Assembly (NCBI RefSeq): GCF_018709685.1
Contig: NZ_JABDHQ010000013.1
Coordinates: 17,960-81,959, forward strand
Origin: Akkermansia muciniphila
Lineage (GTDB): Bacteria; Verrucomicrobiota; Verrucomicrobiia; Verrucomicrobiales; Akkermansiaceae
DNA length: 64,000 nucleotides
Direction of reading: 5' to 3'
Shown: positions 44,391-53,842 of the stretch, in pieces
Numbering within the stretch: the first letter of the stretch is position 1
Layout of the letters: each line of letters starts with the position of its first letter
The notes under the pieces: model-generated
What the model saw: the letters and a program-made list of their open reading frames with translations, nothing else
Database searches by the model: none
Told to the model about the DNA's origin: nothing
Translations under genes and position numbers: made by a program

Positions 44391-44507
44391 GCTTAAAAAT
44401 CACGGCTTTGCGGGAAGGCGTTTACGGATGCCGGAGGTCCGTTTTACGGGCTTGCGCCCGGGCCCTTTCCGTAGTTGCGCCCCTAGTCTCCGGAAGTCCG
44501 GCTCCCG

Positions 44508-44996
44508 TTAGCGGCGCATGGCCGCAAGTCCCTGGATGAAAAGGATGGCCGCCGCGCAGCCGAAGATCATGGAGGGGAGCCACTGGAGCATGTACAGCGG
44601 GTCCGTGGAGTCGTTCCCGTAAGAGGGGAAGATGAAGGCCAGGATTAACGCGACCAGGGCCAGTCCCCACGCCAGCCAGGATACGGCGGGGACGGGGTTG
44701 CCGGTTGCCGTGTTCATGGGCTGCCTGAGGATTTCTTCCCTGGAAGCGCGGGCATCGGCGTCCCGCCCGGAGGGCGACGGCTGTTTTCTTTTAACGGGAG
44801 GGAGGGCCGGAGTTTTCTTCATGGCGTTTTCCTCCTCCTGCCCGGAAGGGGAAGAGGGGGCTTCCCCGAAGGGAAGCCCCGTTTTAACGTGAATCAGAAC
44901 GCCGCACGACGCGCAGCGCATGCCGGTTTTTGCATCCAGTTCAGCCGGGTAGGTGTACCCGTGCCCGCACTGGGAGCATGTGGCGGATTCTCTCAT
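44508..44996 (-). CDS. zinc-ribbon protein with two C-terminal membrane helices
   Basis: 162 residues. Two CxxC pairs (CSQCG, CASCG) at the N-terminus form a zinc ribbon like those of MJ0042-type proteins. A Pro/Ser/Lys-rich linker follows, then two hydrophobic helices (WLAWGLALVALILAFIF and MIFGCAAAILFIQGLAAM). It begins 22 bp after the sulfatase stop on the same strand and may be cotranscribed. Function unknown. Confidence 0.7.
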   Translation of the reverse strand: MRESATCSQCGHGYTYPAELDAKTGMRCASCGVLIHVKTGLPFGEAPSSPSGQEEENAMKKTPALPPVKRKQPSPSGRDADARASREEILRQPMNTATGNPVPAVSWLAWGLALVALILAFIFPSYGNDSTDPLYMLQWLPSMIFGCAAAILFIQGLAAMRR

Positions 44997-45018
44997 GATT
45001 CAGGTTGAATGGCTGTTA

Positions 45019-46599
45019 TTAGTCGTCCAGGGGAAGCAGGTCCACCAGGTCAGCCTTGGTTTCCGGCCTTTGGCGGATTTCCTGGAGCTTGGCCTTCATC
45101 TGTTCGCAGATGTCCGGATGCTGGGCAGCCACGTTGTTGAGTTCCTTGGGGTCCTTTTCCAGGTCAAACAGGCTGCCGCCTTCCGGAGACTTGCTCATTT
45201 TTGCAACGACGCCGTTAATTCCGTCACGGATGGCTACGCCGGCGGGAATGAACTTCCACTTGCCGTGGCGGATGGCCAGCGCCTTGCCGGTGCTGTTGAT
45301 GACGTGGTAGTCGCGGCCCTTGGCGGATTTGCCCAGCAGGGCGGGCATCACGTTTTCAGAGTCGCGGAAGGAGTTGGCCTTGCCGGGTTCCAGCAGTTGC
45401 TCCAGGGAGGCAGCCAGGTCCATCTGGTTGAACAGGGCCTTGCTGGTGGTTCCGGGCTTGACCACTCCGGGCCATTTGACGATGAACGGAATGCGGGAAC
45501 CGCCTTCCAGAATGCTGTACTTGCCGGCGCGGAAGGGTCCGGCGGGGGAGTGGGTGGCATTGTCCCGCACGGCAAAATCCTTGTAGCCGTCGTCAAGCAC
45601 GGGGCCGTTGTCGCTGGAGAAGATCACCAGGGTGTCCTTTTCCAGGCCGGCTTTTTGCAGAGCTTCCGTGATGCGCTGGACGCAGTCGTCCAGTTCCACG
45701 GTCACGTCGCCGCGCACGCCGTGCTGGCTCTTGCCCACAAAGCGTTTTTCCGGGCAGCGGGGCACGTGGATGTCATGCGTGGCGAACATCAGGAAGAACG
45801 GTTCCTTGGCCTTGGCGCTCTTCTGGATGTATTCAATGGCCTTTTTCGTGATCACGTCCGCGTTTTCCTCGTCCTTCCACAGGGCGCTCTTGCCGCCCTT
45901 CATGAAGCCGATACGTCCGATGCCGTTGATGACGGCCTGGTTGTGGCCGTGGCTCCACATGAGCTTGAGCAGGTCTTTGTTATCCTTGCCGTTGGGCAGT
46001 CCCGGGAAGTTGCGCTGGTAGGACACTTCAATGGGGTCGTTCGGGTCCAGGTTGCGGACGTTGCCGTTTTCCAGAATCACGCAGGGAACGCGGTCGCCCG
46101 TGGCGGCAAAGATGAAACTTTCGTCAAAGCCGATTTCGTTCGGGCTGGGGGCGATGTGCTTGTTCCAGTCAATTTTCTTTCCCTTTTCCCCCAGGCCCAG
46201 GTGCCACTTGCCTACCATGTAGGTCTTGTAGCCGTGGGACTGGAGCATCTTGGGCAGCGTGGGCTTCTTGGTGTCAATAATCAGGGCGGCATCCCCCGGC
46301 AGAATGCCCGTGCCTTCCTTGCGCCACGGATATTCCCCGGTAAACAGGGCATAGCGGGAAGGGGTGCAGACGGAGGTGGTGGAATAGGCGTCCGTGAAGC
46401 GGACGCCCTGCTTAGCGAGCTTGTCAATGGAAGGGGTGGGAATCCCCTTGGCTCCATAACAGCCTACGTCCCCGTAGCCGAGGTCGTCAGCGTAAATCAT
46501 GACGATGGCTTTGGGCGGCTTGACCTTGGGCGTGGTGGCGGCCGGGCAGGCCGTTGCCGCCGCCAGGGCCAGCATCAGGTGTAATGCGGTTTTGTTCAT
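45019..46599 (-). CDS. secreted sulfatase (S1 family)
   Basis: 526 residues with signal peptide. The formylglycine site is Cys78 in CTPSR, so the Cys-type maturase is required. YADDLGYGD (36-44) gives metal ligands, and GKWHLG and SSDNGP are further active-site motifs. It removes sulfate from sulfated glycans; with the fucosidase at 15.1 kb this suits mucin degradation. Substrate position cannot be assigned from sequence. The maturase gene is not in the window. Confidence 0.93.
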   Translation of the reverse strand: MNKTALHLMLALAAATACPAATTPKVKPPKAIVMIYADDLGYGDVGCYGAKGIPTPSIDKLAKQGVRFTDAYSTTSVCTPSRYALFTGEYPWRKEGTGILPGDAALIIDTKKPTLPKMLQSHGYKTYMVGKWHLGLGEKGKKIDWNKHIAPSPNEIGFDESFIFAATGDRVPCVILENGNVRNLDPNDPIEVSYQRNFPGLPNGKDNKDLLKLMWSHGHNQAVINGIGRIGFMKGGKSALWKDEENADVITKKAIEYIQKSAKAKEPFFLMFATHDIHVPRCPEKRFVGKSQHGVRGDVTVELDDCVQRITEALQKAGLEKDTLVIFSSDNGPVLDDGYKDFAVRDNATHSPAGPFRAGKYSILEGGSRIPFIVKWPGVVKPGTTSKALFNQMDLAASLEQLLEPGKANSFRDSENVMPALLGKSAKGRDYHVINSTGKALAIRHGKWKFIPAGVAIRDGINGVVAKMSKSPEGGSLFDLEKDPKELNNVAAQHPDICEQMKAKLQEIRQRPETKADLVDLLPLDD

Positions 46600-46658
46600 G
46601 TTGTCAGGTGTGTGTGGATGGTATTTGCTTGAGAAAATGGAGGGCGGGATGCCGCGGT

Positions 46659-47972
46659 TTAACCGGGAGTGGGTTCTCCCGAACCTGGCGGGGGGGCTTC
46701 ATGGGGCTCGTCCGGGGGAGGCAGGGGGTCCGTCATGGGGCGCATGCTGGCGTTCTGCCAGATGTACCGCTTGTAGAGAACCTTGATGGCGGCCGTCAGG
46801 GGGACGGCCAGCAGGGCGCCAATCAGGCCGCCCAGAATGAGCGTCCAGATCAGCACGGAAAACATGACCGTAAGCGGGTGGAGCTCCACGGAATCCCCCA
46901 CGATCTTCGGCTGGATGATCCATCCGTCAAACTGGTTGACGGCCAGGAAAATGCCGGAAACGATCAGCACGTGCTGGAAGTCCCCCCACGTGAACCAGGC
47001 CAGCAGCACTGCGGGAATGAAGGCGGTGATGATACCCAGGTACGGCACGATGCCCAGCACGCAGACCGCCGCGCCTATGGTGACGGCGTACGGCAGCCCG
47101 AGCAGTTTCAGGCAGATGGCGATCAGGATGCCCTCAATGATGCTCACCAGCATCTGGCCGCGGAAGAAGGAAATCAGGTATCCGTTGATTTCCTCCATGG
47201 TGTCTACCACGTCCTTTCTGAATTTGGAGGCCTTCAGGGGCAGGATGCTGGGCCATTTCTCCCTGATCTTGTCTGCCTCCAGCAGGAAGTAGAAGGCAAA
47301 GATGGGGGTAATCAGGATGCTCACCATGATGCCTATGGTGCTGTACAGGGCCCTCCCTCCGGAAGTGAGCCAGCTCATCAGCTTGTCCTGGTAAAAGGAG
47401 GAATTGATGGTCATGTACGCCCCCAGCTTTTCCCGGGCGGTTTTGGCGTTTCTCAGGTCATGGAGTTCCGCCATGGAATAATGGCCCGCGTCCAGCTCCC
47501 GCAGGCTGGTGCTGTAAACGCTGTCGATGGTGCGGGAGATAAAGGGAATTTCAATGGTGGAGTCAATCAGCTCGGAGGTCTTGTCCCAGAGCTCCATCCG
47601 GTTGTCGATCAATTCATCCGTCTGCCGGATCAGCGGGGGCAGGATAGTGGCGCCGAAGCCCACCATGACGGCCAGCGCCGCGAACATGACCGTGACCACG
47701 GCCCAGGGGCGGGAAAATTTAAGGTGAACCAGCCAGGAGACGATTGGCTCCAGCAGGTAGGAGATGACGGCGGCAATCAGGATGGGCAGGAGGACCGGTT
47801 CCAGAAAGCCCAGGAGCTCCACCACTTCAAAAATGACGAAGGCCGCAATGCTCAGCATCGCCAGGAAGGCGACGCCCGTCAGGGCGCACCAGCAGGTTTT
47901 TCTCTGGAAGAGCGAGGGAACGCCGCAGGCGTCAGGGCCGCCATGGGTATTCTGCTGCTGTGCGTTGTTCAT
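46659..47972 (-). CDS. AI-2E family transporter (PF01594)
   Basis: 437 residues with about eight membrane helices. LGFLEPVLLPILIAAVISYLL at the start, the long middle region with FRGQMLVSIIEGILIA, and the C-terminal LTVMFSVLIWTLILGGLIGALLAVPL match the PerM/TqsA family. Members have been linked to autoinducer or Na+/H+ transport, so the name is only a family label. A Pro-rich tail follows. It begins 35 bp after the aspartyl-protease-like gene and is probably cotranscribed. Confidence 0.88.
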   Translation of the reverse strand: MNNAQQQNTHGGPDACGVPSLFQRKTCWCALTGVAFLAMLSIAAFVIFEVVELLGFLEPVLLPILIAAVISYLLEPIVSWLVHLKFSRPWAVVTVMFAALAVMVGFGATILPPLIRQTDELIDNRMELWDKTSELIDSTIEIPFISRTIDSVYSTSLRELDAGHYSMAELHDLRNAKTAREKLGAYMTINSSFYQDKLMSWLTSGGRALYSTIGIMVSILITPIFAFYFLLEADKIREKWPSILPLKASKFRKDVVDTMEEINGYLISFFRGQMLVSIIEGILIAICLKLLGLPYAVTIGAAVCVLGIVPYLGIITAFIPAVLLAWFTWGDFQHVLIVSGIFLAVNQFDGWIIQPKIVGDSVELHPLTVMFSVLIWTLILGGLIGALLAVPLTAAIKVLYKRYIWQNASMRPMTDPLPPPDEPHEAPPPGSGEPTPG

Positions 47973-48007
47973 ACCGGTTGTAGAGAGATGGCTGAATGGG
48001 CGCGGAT

Positions 48008-49315
48008 TCAGGCGGCTGAGCCTTTTTCCGGTTGATTTTCAGGTCCGGGGGAGGATTCTTCCGCCGGGCCCGCAGGTTGCTGTTCCCCGGCGCCGTCCCG
48101 GGCCTGGTCCTTTTCCTCCTGCTGCTTGACGTGGTTCTCAAACTCCTTCTCCGTAATGGCCTGGGGCGTGGGGTAATAATCCCCGGCGGGGGGCGCGGCC
48201 GGAACTTCCCACTGAATACGCACCAGTTTATTCCTGCGCTGGACCACAACGCTGGCCTGGGCCCCCCGCTGGGTGGTTACATATTCTACGAGATCCGGGT
48301 ACGGATTCTTTCTCCCGTTGATGGAGACGAGCACGTCCCCCGTCCGGAGTCCGGCGTCCCAGGCGGGCGACCATTCGGCCACGTAGGCCTTCATGGGGCC
48401 GTTTCCGTTGCGGTCCTGGATGAAGGTTCCGCCCATCAGGTTGAAGGAGGCGGGGGCGGGCATGCGGTGGGTGGTGGAGCTGAAATAAAGGGCGTTCCCC
48501 GGTCCGTCCAGCCAGAACTGGCGGGCGGAAAGCGCGCCGTACCCCAGGATGATGTCAATGTCATTGGGAATGCCCATCACGTCCGGATTGGCGAAGCTCT
48601 CACAGAGCAGGATGTTTTTCAATTCCAGGGGGCCCAGCTGGAAGGAGCTCACGTGCATGCATTCATGCGCGTAAAACCCTCCCGCGGCGGGGCTGTAGCC
48701 GGAATAGACGCTGACAAACGCGTCCGGATAGGCCTGCTTGATGGCGCTCCAGCGCTTCTTGGAGATATAGACGGCATGGGGGGCCCCCGTATCCAGAATG
48801 ATGCGGCGCCCGTGCTTGTCCGCAATCTGCGGGTAGTCGGAACCGGGGATCAGGGCCAGCTTGTGCCAGCTCTTGATTTTGGCGGGAAGCTTGTTGAAAA
48901 AACGGTGGGAGCGTTTGGGATAGTTGATGTTCCACACGTACTTGCGGATGCACTCCCAGCCCAGCAGGCCGTCATAGGGGGCCTGGTCCACCATCACCAC
49001 GTCCTGTTTCCGGGAGATGGGCTCCCCGTCCTCCTTCAGGGAAATGGGGACATTGGCCGTGCGCATGACGCCTCTGCCGCGCAGGCGCGCGCCTATGGAT
49101 TCCACCGCCGGAGAGAAAAGCAGGGAGGTTTGCACGGCGCCCGTATCCACGCCCATCATCAACTGCGTTCCGGAGCTCCAGGCCAGGGCCACGGGAGTGC
49201 CGTCCAGCGGGTTGGCCGCGTCAATGGGCGGCGAACTGCTGTCCTGGATGGGCCGGTGCGATACGCAGGAAGCGCACAGCACGGTTGCCAGAAGCAAAAT
49301 GGAGAAACGGAACAT
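48008..49315 (-). CDS. secreted protein with two aspartyl-protease-like motifs and a PDZ domain
   Basis: 435 residues. The signal peptide ends in a Cys-rich stretch (LCASC) and may be a lipoprotein signal. Two retropepsin-type motifs occur: MGVDTGAV (Asp57) and ILDTGAPH (Asp175), each followed by a hydrophobic flap-like region, as in a fused two-lobe aspartyl protease. A PDZ domain lies at about 310-370 (SPAWDAGLRTGDVLVSINGR). The C-terminus (about 400-435) is Glu/Pro/Gln-rich. The arrangement suggests an envelope protease with substrate recognition by PDZ, but only motifs support it. Confidence 0.75.
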   Translation of the reverse strand: MFRFSILLLATVLCASCVSHRPIQDSSSPPIDAANPLDGTPVALAWSSGTQLMMGVDTGAVQTSLLFSPAVESIGARLRGRGVMRTANVPISLKEDGEPISRKQDVVMVDQAPYDGLLGWECIRKYVWNINYPKRSHRFFNKLPAKIKSWHKLALIPGSDYPQIADKHGRRIILDTGAPHAVYISKKRWSAIKQAYPDAFVSVYSGYSPAAGGFYAHECMHVSSFQLGPLELKNILLCESFANPDVMGIPNDIDIILGYGALSARQFWLDGPGNALYFSSTTHRMPAPASFNLMGGTFIQDRNGNGPMKAYVAEWSPAWDAGLRTGDVLVSINGRKNPYPDLVEYVTTQRGAQASVVVQRRNKLVRIQWEVPAAPPAGDYYPTPQAITEKEFENHVKQQEEKDQARDGAGEQQPAGPAEESSPGPENQPEKGSAA

Positions 49316-49326
49316 AAAGCGTTCTA

Positions 49327-49355
49327 TTCATAACAAACAGACCAGACGCTGGCAA
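49327..49355 (-). promoter_or_regulatory. promoter of the aspartyl-protease-like gene and AI-2E gene
   Basis: Minus-strand TTGCCA (49355-49350), 17 bp, TATGAA (49332-49327), 11 nt from the ATG. Confidence 0.6.
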
Positions 49356-49404
49356 GGTTTCCTTGCTGCCTGGAGGGTATTTTGACGGCATCTGATGGTA
49401 AAAC

Positions 49405-49432
49405 TTGCCACGGCGGAAGGGTCTGATAATGC
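49405..49432 (+). promoter_or_regulatory. promoter of the serpin gene, near-leaderless
   Basis: TTGCCA (49405-49410), 16 bp, TAATGC (49427-49432), 6 nt before the ATG. GATAAT at 49425 is an alternative -10 with short spacing. It is divergent from the promoter at 49327-49355. Confidence 0.45.
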
Positions 49433-49438
49433 AGGAGT

Positions 49439-50749
49439 ATGATATTCAGGATATTGGCGTGTATTGCTTTTCTGGGGTCCGTGTCATGGGCAGGCATCCC
49501 TGCGCCTCCGGTTCCGGGCGTTTCCGCCCCTCCGGAACTGCGTTTGCTCCGGGCGTGCGCGGAAAAAAGCGGCGGCAATATCATGATTTCCCCCTTTTCC
49601 CTGTATGAAGTTCTCCGTTACCTGTTGCCGGGGGCGGCAGGGGAGACGAAAAACCAGATGGAGGCCGTTTTACCGGGGGACGGCGCCATCAGGAAGGAGT
49701 GGTCTTTTTTGTCACAGGATTTTTCCCGGTCATGGCGCTGTTATTCCGCCAGCCGCATTTTTGCGGACCGGTCCGTGAAATTGAAAGAAGACTATGAAAG
49801 GGCCGTGGGGACGGGCCGCGTAGTTCCGGCTCCGTTCCGGGAGAACAAGGCGGAAGCTGTCCGGCAGGTCAACGCCTGGGCGGCCAAAAACACGGGCGGC
49901 CGGATCAGGAACCTTCTGAACCAGCAGGAAATAAGTGGCCGGACGGTGCTTGTGCTGGCCAATGCCGTGTATATGAGGGTATTCTGGGAGAGCAGGTTTG
50001 AAGGGAAGACGGAGGCGCAGGCGTTCTTCCGGGAGGACGGCTCTTCCTGCATCATGCCCATGATGAAGCAGCAGGTCTTTACGGAAGGAAACTCATGGCC
50101 CAGGCAGGGCGGCATGTATGATGAGAAGGGTGGAGTGCGCGCGGCCAGCCTGTTCTTTTCCGGGGGGAAGGGGGCTCCCGTGTTCATGGCCGTCCTGCCT
50201 CCGGAGGGGAAGAAGCTGAAACAATTCATTGCCGGCATGGCGGCGGAGGAATGGAACGGCATTCTCTCCGCCCTGTCCGCCCGCGATGCCTCGGAGGAGA
50301 CGCGCTGGCCCGGCAGAAAACCGCTGGAGCAATATTCCAGATACCATTTGCGTCTGCCCCGTTTCTCCCAGGCCTCTCCCACGCTCTCCCTGAAAGAAGC
50401 CCTGGAGGCCCTGGGAATGAAAGACGCGTTTACCGCCCGCGCGGATTTTTCACGCATGGGAAGTTGCGCGTCGGAGCCCTTGAAAATCCATGACGTATAC
50501 CAGAAATGCGCCATCCGGGTACGGGAGGACGGGCTGGAAGCCGTGGCCTCCACCGCTGATGACATGGAGCCTTTTGCCGGAACTCCTCCTCTTGGGAAAG
50601 GGCCGGAAATAAAATTCAACCGCCCTTTCCTGTGGCTCATTTACAGCCCGGTGGACCGGGCGGTGCTCTTTGCCGGAACCTTTGCCGGTCCGGAATACCC
50701 GGAAAAGGAACAGGCGGGCATGAACGTTGCGTGCTCCCAAAAACCTTGA
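49439..50749 (+). CDS. secreted serpin (serine protease inhibitor)
   Basis: 436 residues with signal peptide. Serpin hallmarks: NIMISPFSLYEVLRYL and GAAGETKNQM near the start; LANAVYMRVFWESRF in the middle; IHDVYQKCAIRVREDGLEAVAST (about 355-372) as the hinge, equivalent to the GTEAAAAT motif; and FNRPFLWLIYSPVDRAVLFAGTF near the end. The small-residue hinge suggests an inhibitory serpin. The reactive loop lies between the hinge and FNRPF. A likely role is blocking host or competitor serine proteases in the gut. Confidence 0.9.
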   Translation: MIFRILACIAFLGSVSWAGIPAPPVPGVSAPPELRLLRACAEKSGGNIMISPFSLYEVLRYLLPGAAGETKNQMEAVLPGDGAIRKEWSFLSQDFSRSWRCYSASRIFADRSVKLKEDYERAVGTGRVVPAPFRENKAEAVRQVNAWAAKNTGGRIRNLLNQQEISGRTVLVLANAVYMRVFWESRFEGKTEAQAFFREDGSSCIMPMMKQQVFTEGNSWPRQGGMYDEKGGVRAASLFFSGGKGAPVFMAVLPPEGKKLKQFIAGMAAEEWNGILSALSARDASEETRWPGRKPLEQYSRYHLRLPRFSQASPTLSLKEALEALGMKDAFTARADFSRMGSCASEPLKIHDVYQKCAIRVREDGLEAVASTADDMEPFAGTPPLGKGPEIKFNRPFLWLIYSPVDRAVLFAGTFAGPEYPEKEQAGMNVACSQKP

Positions 50750-50787
50750 TTTTCCCAGGGGGCTCTATAGGGTGGGGGTGCGCCGTT

Positions 50788-51183
50788 ATGACCACCCCTA
50801 CGTTTGAAGATGCCGTGAGCCGCATTGTGCAGAAAGACTCCCGTTTCTCGGAACGGGCGTATGCCTTTCTAAAAGATGCGCTGGATTTCACCATGCAGCG
50901 CATTGAAGAGCAGGAGGCGGGCTCCCAGCGCCATGTCAGCGGGCAGGAGCTTCTGGAAGGCTTCCGGGATTACGCCCTGGGCCAGTTCGGTCCCATGGCC
51001 TCCACCGTGCTGAAGGACTGGGGGCTGCGCAACGGCAAGAATGTGGGGGAGATGGTTTTTTTACTGATTGAGGAGGACGTGTTTTCCAAGCAGCCGGAAG
51101 ATTCCCTGGATGACTTCAAGGGATTCATGAGTTTCCGCAAGGCGTTTGAGGAGCCTTACGAATTCCGGGATCAGCCCAGTTGA
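50788..51183 (+). CDS. Minf_1886 family protein
   Basis: 131 residues. DSRFSERAYAFLKDALDFTMQR, RHVSGQELLEGFRDYALGQFG and KNVGEMVFLLIEED match the Minf_1886 family of uncharacterised proteins shared by Verrucomicrobia and Planctomycetes. ATG 50788 removes an unlikely extension overlapping the serpin gene. The following agmatine deiminase gene starts within 15 bp, so this may be its first cotranscribed partner. No function is known. Confidence 0.85.
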   Translation: MTTPTFEDAVSRIVQKDSRFSERAYAFLKDALDFTMQRIEEQEAGSQRHVSGQELLEGFRDYALGQFGPMASTVLKDWGLRNGKNVGEMVFLLIEEDVFSKQPEDSLDDFKGFMSFRKAFEEPYEFRDQPS

Positions 51184-51197
51184 CCGATCATACAGCC

Positions 51198-52253
51198 ATG
51201 AGCAAGGAACCTGATGTACGCTGGCCCGCTGAATGGGAACCGCAGGACGCTGTTTGGCTTTCCTGGCCCCACCGCAGGGATCTGTGGCAGGGCGGCCTGG
51301 ATGAACTCCGGCAGACTTACGGGCGCGTGGCCGCCGCCATTGCTCCGCATGCCCGCGTGTGCGTGAACGCCGCGGAAGTTCTTCATCCGGGCATCCGGCA
51401 GGCCATGCAGGACGCGGGGGTGCGGGAGGAACGGTACAGCCTGTTCAACCATCCCACCAACGACGTCTGGTGCCGGGACCACGGCCCCGTCTTTGTGCAG
51501 GACGTGAAGGACGGCTCCCTGATGCTGGCGGACTGGCAGTTTAACGCGTGGGGCGGCAAATTTGCTCCCTGGGACCTGGACAACGGCATTCCTGCCCTGA
51601 TGGGCGCCGCGCTGGGGCTGCCCGTGCGCAGCTCCTCCATGATTCTGGAAGGGGGCGCCATTGAGGGGAATGGAGAAGGCCTGCTGGTGACGACGGAGTC
51701 CGTGCTGCTGAATCCCAACCGCAATCCGGAATGGAGCCGCGCCGCGATGGAGGAGGAACTGCGGCGCATGCTGGGCGTGAAGACCGTTTTCTGGCTTGGT
51801 TCCGGCATTGAGGGGGATGATACGGACGGCCATATTGACGACATGGTGCGCTTTGTGCGCCGGGATGCCGTGGTCTCCATCGTGGAGCCGGACTCCTCCT
51901 CCCCCCATTACCGCGCCCTGGCGGAAAACAATGAACGGTTGCAGGATTTGAAGTGCGTGGACGGCTCCGGCGTGGAGGTGGTACCGCTGCCCATGCCGGA
52001 CCCGCTCCGCGCGGAGGACTGGCGGCTGGACCAGCTTCCGGCCAGTTACGCCAATTTCCTGATCGTGAATGACGCCGTCATTGTTCCCGTGTTCAACCAG
52101 CCCCGGAATGACGACCGCGCCCTGGGCATTCTGCGGGAATGCTTCAGCGGAAAACAGGTGGTGGGCGTGGATGCCCGCAAGCTGGTGCTGGAGGGCGGAG
52201 CCATCCACTGCATCACCCAGCAGCAGCCCCGGCCGCGGAAGGAGGAGCCATGA
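51198..52253 (+). CDS. aguA: agmatine deiminase
   Basis: 351 residues. Converts agmatine to N-carbamoylputrescine, the first step from arginine-derived agmatine to putrescine. Family motifs: NDVWCRDHGPVFV, LEGGAIEGNGEG, DDTDGHIDDM (with the catalytic His), and GGAIHCITQQQP carrying the catalytic Cys near the C-terminus. ATG 51198 (MSKEPDV) is preferred over a TTG at 51180. It overlaps the next gene by 4 bp. The other polyamine-type gene in this window is at 12.3 kb. Confidence 0.94.
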   Translation: MSKEPDVRWPAEWEPQDAVWLSWPHRRDLWQGGLDELRQTYGRVAAAIAPHARVCVNAAEVLHPGIRQAMQDAGVREERYSLFNHPTNDVWCRDHGPVFVQDVKDGSLMLADWQFNAWGGKFAPWDLDNGIPALMGAALGLPVRSSSMILEGGAIEGNGEGLLVTTESVLLNPNRNPEWSRAAMEEELRRMLGVKTVFWLGSGIEGDDTDGHIDDMVRFVRRDAVVSIVEPDSSSPHYRALAENNERLQDLKCVDGSGVEVVPLPMPDPLRAEDWRLDQLPASYANFLIVNDAVIVPVFNQPRNDDRALGILRECFSGKQVVGVDARKLVLEGGAIHCITQQQPRPRKEEP

Positions 52254-53842
52254 GCGCGGAGGAAGGCGTAACGGTGGATGTGATTCTGCCGATGGAGAAG
52301 GCCGCGGACGAGCGGGCGCGCCGCGCCGCCGTGGCGGACAAGCTGGGCATTGCCCCCTCCCGCATCCGGGAACTGCGCCTGCTGAAGGAATCCATTGATT
52401 CCCGGCAGAAGAAAATTTTGTTTCAGCTCCGTTTTCTCGCGGGGGTGGATGAACCGCTGCCCCCGGAGCGCCTCCCCTCCCGGGATTATCCGCCCGTGAA
52501 ACCCGGCGCCCCGGCGGCGCTGATTGTGGGATTCGGCCCGGCGGGGATGTTCGCCGCCCTGCGCTGTCTGGAGCTGGGGATGAAGCCCGTGGTGCTGGAA
52601 CGGGGAAAGGACGTCTCCTCCCGCCGTTTTGACCTGGCCCCCATCTTGCGGCAGGGCACGGTGATTGAGGATTCCAACTACTGCTTTGGGGAGGGCGGCG
52701 CGGGCACCTTCTCGGACGGCAAGCTGTATACGCGCGCCACCAAGCGCGGCCCGGTGAGGGAGGTTTATGAGATATTCGTCGCTCACGGCGCGCCGCGGGA
52801 AATCCTGACGGACGCCCATCCGCACATCGGCTCCAACCTGCTGCCGAACGTGGTGAAGGCCATCCGGGAATCCATCCTGCGCGCAGGCGGGGAAATCCAT
52901 TTCAACGCCCGGGTGGTGCATCTGCTCCGTTCCGCGGACGGGCGGCGCATACGCGGCGCGGCCTGTGCGGATGGCCGGGAATTTGCGGCGGATGCCGTCC
53001 TGCTGGCTACCGGGCATAGCGCGCGGGACGTGTACCGCATGATGCTGGCGGAGGGGCTGGCGCTGGAACAGAAACCTTTTGCCGTGGGGGTGCGCATTGA
53101 ACATCCCCAGGCATTCGTGGACGCGCGGCAGTACCATCTGCGCCCGGACGGGAAACGCCCGGAACAGCTTCCGGCGGCGCGCTACTCCGTGACCACGACC
53201 ATCCGTGACCGTGGCGTCCACTCCTTCTGCATGTGCCCTGGCGGCTTTATCGTGCCCGCCGCCACGGAAAATGACGAGGTGGTGGTCAACGGCATGTCCC
53301 TGGCCCGGCGTGACTCCCCCTTTGCCAATGCCGGGTTTGTGGTCAGCGTGCATCCGGAAGACACGGAAGCCTTCCGCAGGGAGCACGGCGTTCTGGCGGG
53401 CGTGGCGTACCAGAAGGCGCTGGAAACCGCCTCCAGCCGGGCCGGAGGAGGCATGCAGAAAGCCCCCGCCCAGAAAGTGGAGGATTTTCTCAAGGGGCGC
53501 GTTTCCTCCTCCCTTCTTCCCACCAGCTACCACCCCGGCATTGCGTCCCATCCCCTGCATGAACTGCTTCCGCCGGAAATCGTGTGGCGCATGCGGGAAG
53601 GACTGCGGCAATTTGACCATAAGTGGCGCGGTTTTGCCGGGCCGTGCGCCCAACTCATCGGCTGTGAGACCCGCACCAGTTCCCCCGTGCGCATTCCGCG
53701 GGACTCCGCCACGCTGGAGCATCCGGAACTGGAAGGCCTGTACCCCTGTGGGGAAGGGGCCGGGTATGCGGGGGGCATTGTTTCCGCCGCCCTGGACGGC
53801 CGCCGCTGTGCGGAAGCCATGGCACAGCAGGTATCCCGTTAA
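52250..53842 (+). CDS. FAD-dependent oxidoreductase (NAD(FAD)-utilizing dehydrogenase family)
   Basis: 530 residues. An N-terminal region of about 80 residues precedes a dinucleotide-binding motif LIVGFGPAGMFAALRCLELG, then ERGKDVSSRR, CFGEGGAGTFSDGKL and a late CGEGAGYAGGI that closes the FAD site. This is the COG2509 group of uncharacterised FAD dehydrogenases. The start overlaps the agmatine deiminase stop (ATGA), so the two are cotranscribed, although the reaction is unknown. Confidence 0.87.
   Translation: MSAEEGVTVDVILPMEKAADERARRAAVADKLGIAPSRIRELRLLKESIDSRQKKILFQLRFLAGVDEPLPPERLPSRDYPPVKPGAPAALIVGFGPAGMFAALRCLELGMKPVVLERGKDVSSRRFDLAPILRQGTVIEDSNYCFGEGGAGTFSDGKLYTRATKRGPVREVYEIFVAHGAPREILTDAHPHIGSNLLPNVVKAIRESILRAGGEIHFNARVVHLLRSADGRRIRGAACADGREFAADAVLLATGHSARDVYRMMLAEGLALEQKPFAVGVRIEHPQAFVDARQYHLRPDGKRPEQLPAARYSVTTTIRDRGVHSFCMCPGGFIVPAATENDEVVVNGMSLARRDSPFANAGFVVSVHPEDTEAFRREHGVLAGVAYQKALETASSRAGGGMQKAPAQKVEDFLKGRVSSSLLPTSYHPGIASHPLHELLPPEIVWRMREGLRQFDHKWRGFAGPCAQLIGCETRTSSPVRIPRDSATLEHPELEGLYPCGEGAGYAGGIVSAALDGRRCAEAMAQQVSR

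Noticed and set aside
44859..44886. Perfect hairpin GGGGCTTCCC-CGAA-GGGAAGCCCC followed by GTTTT
   Set aside because: It lies inside the coding region of the zinc-ribbon gene and encodes part of its Gly/Pro linker; a chance coding palindrome is likelier than a terminator.
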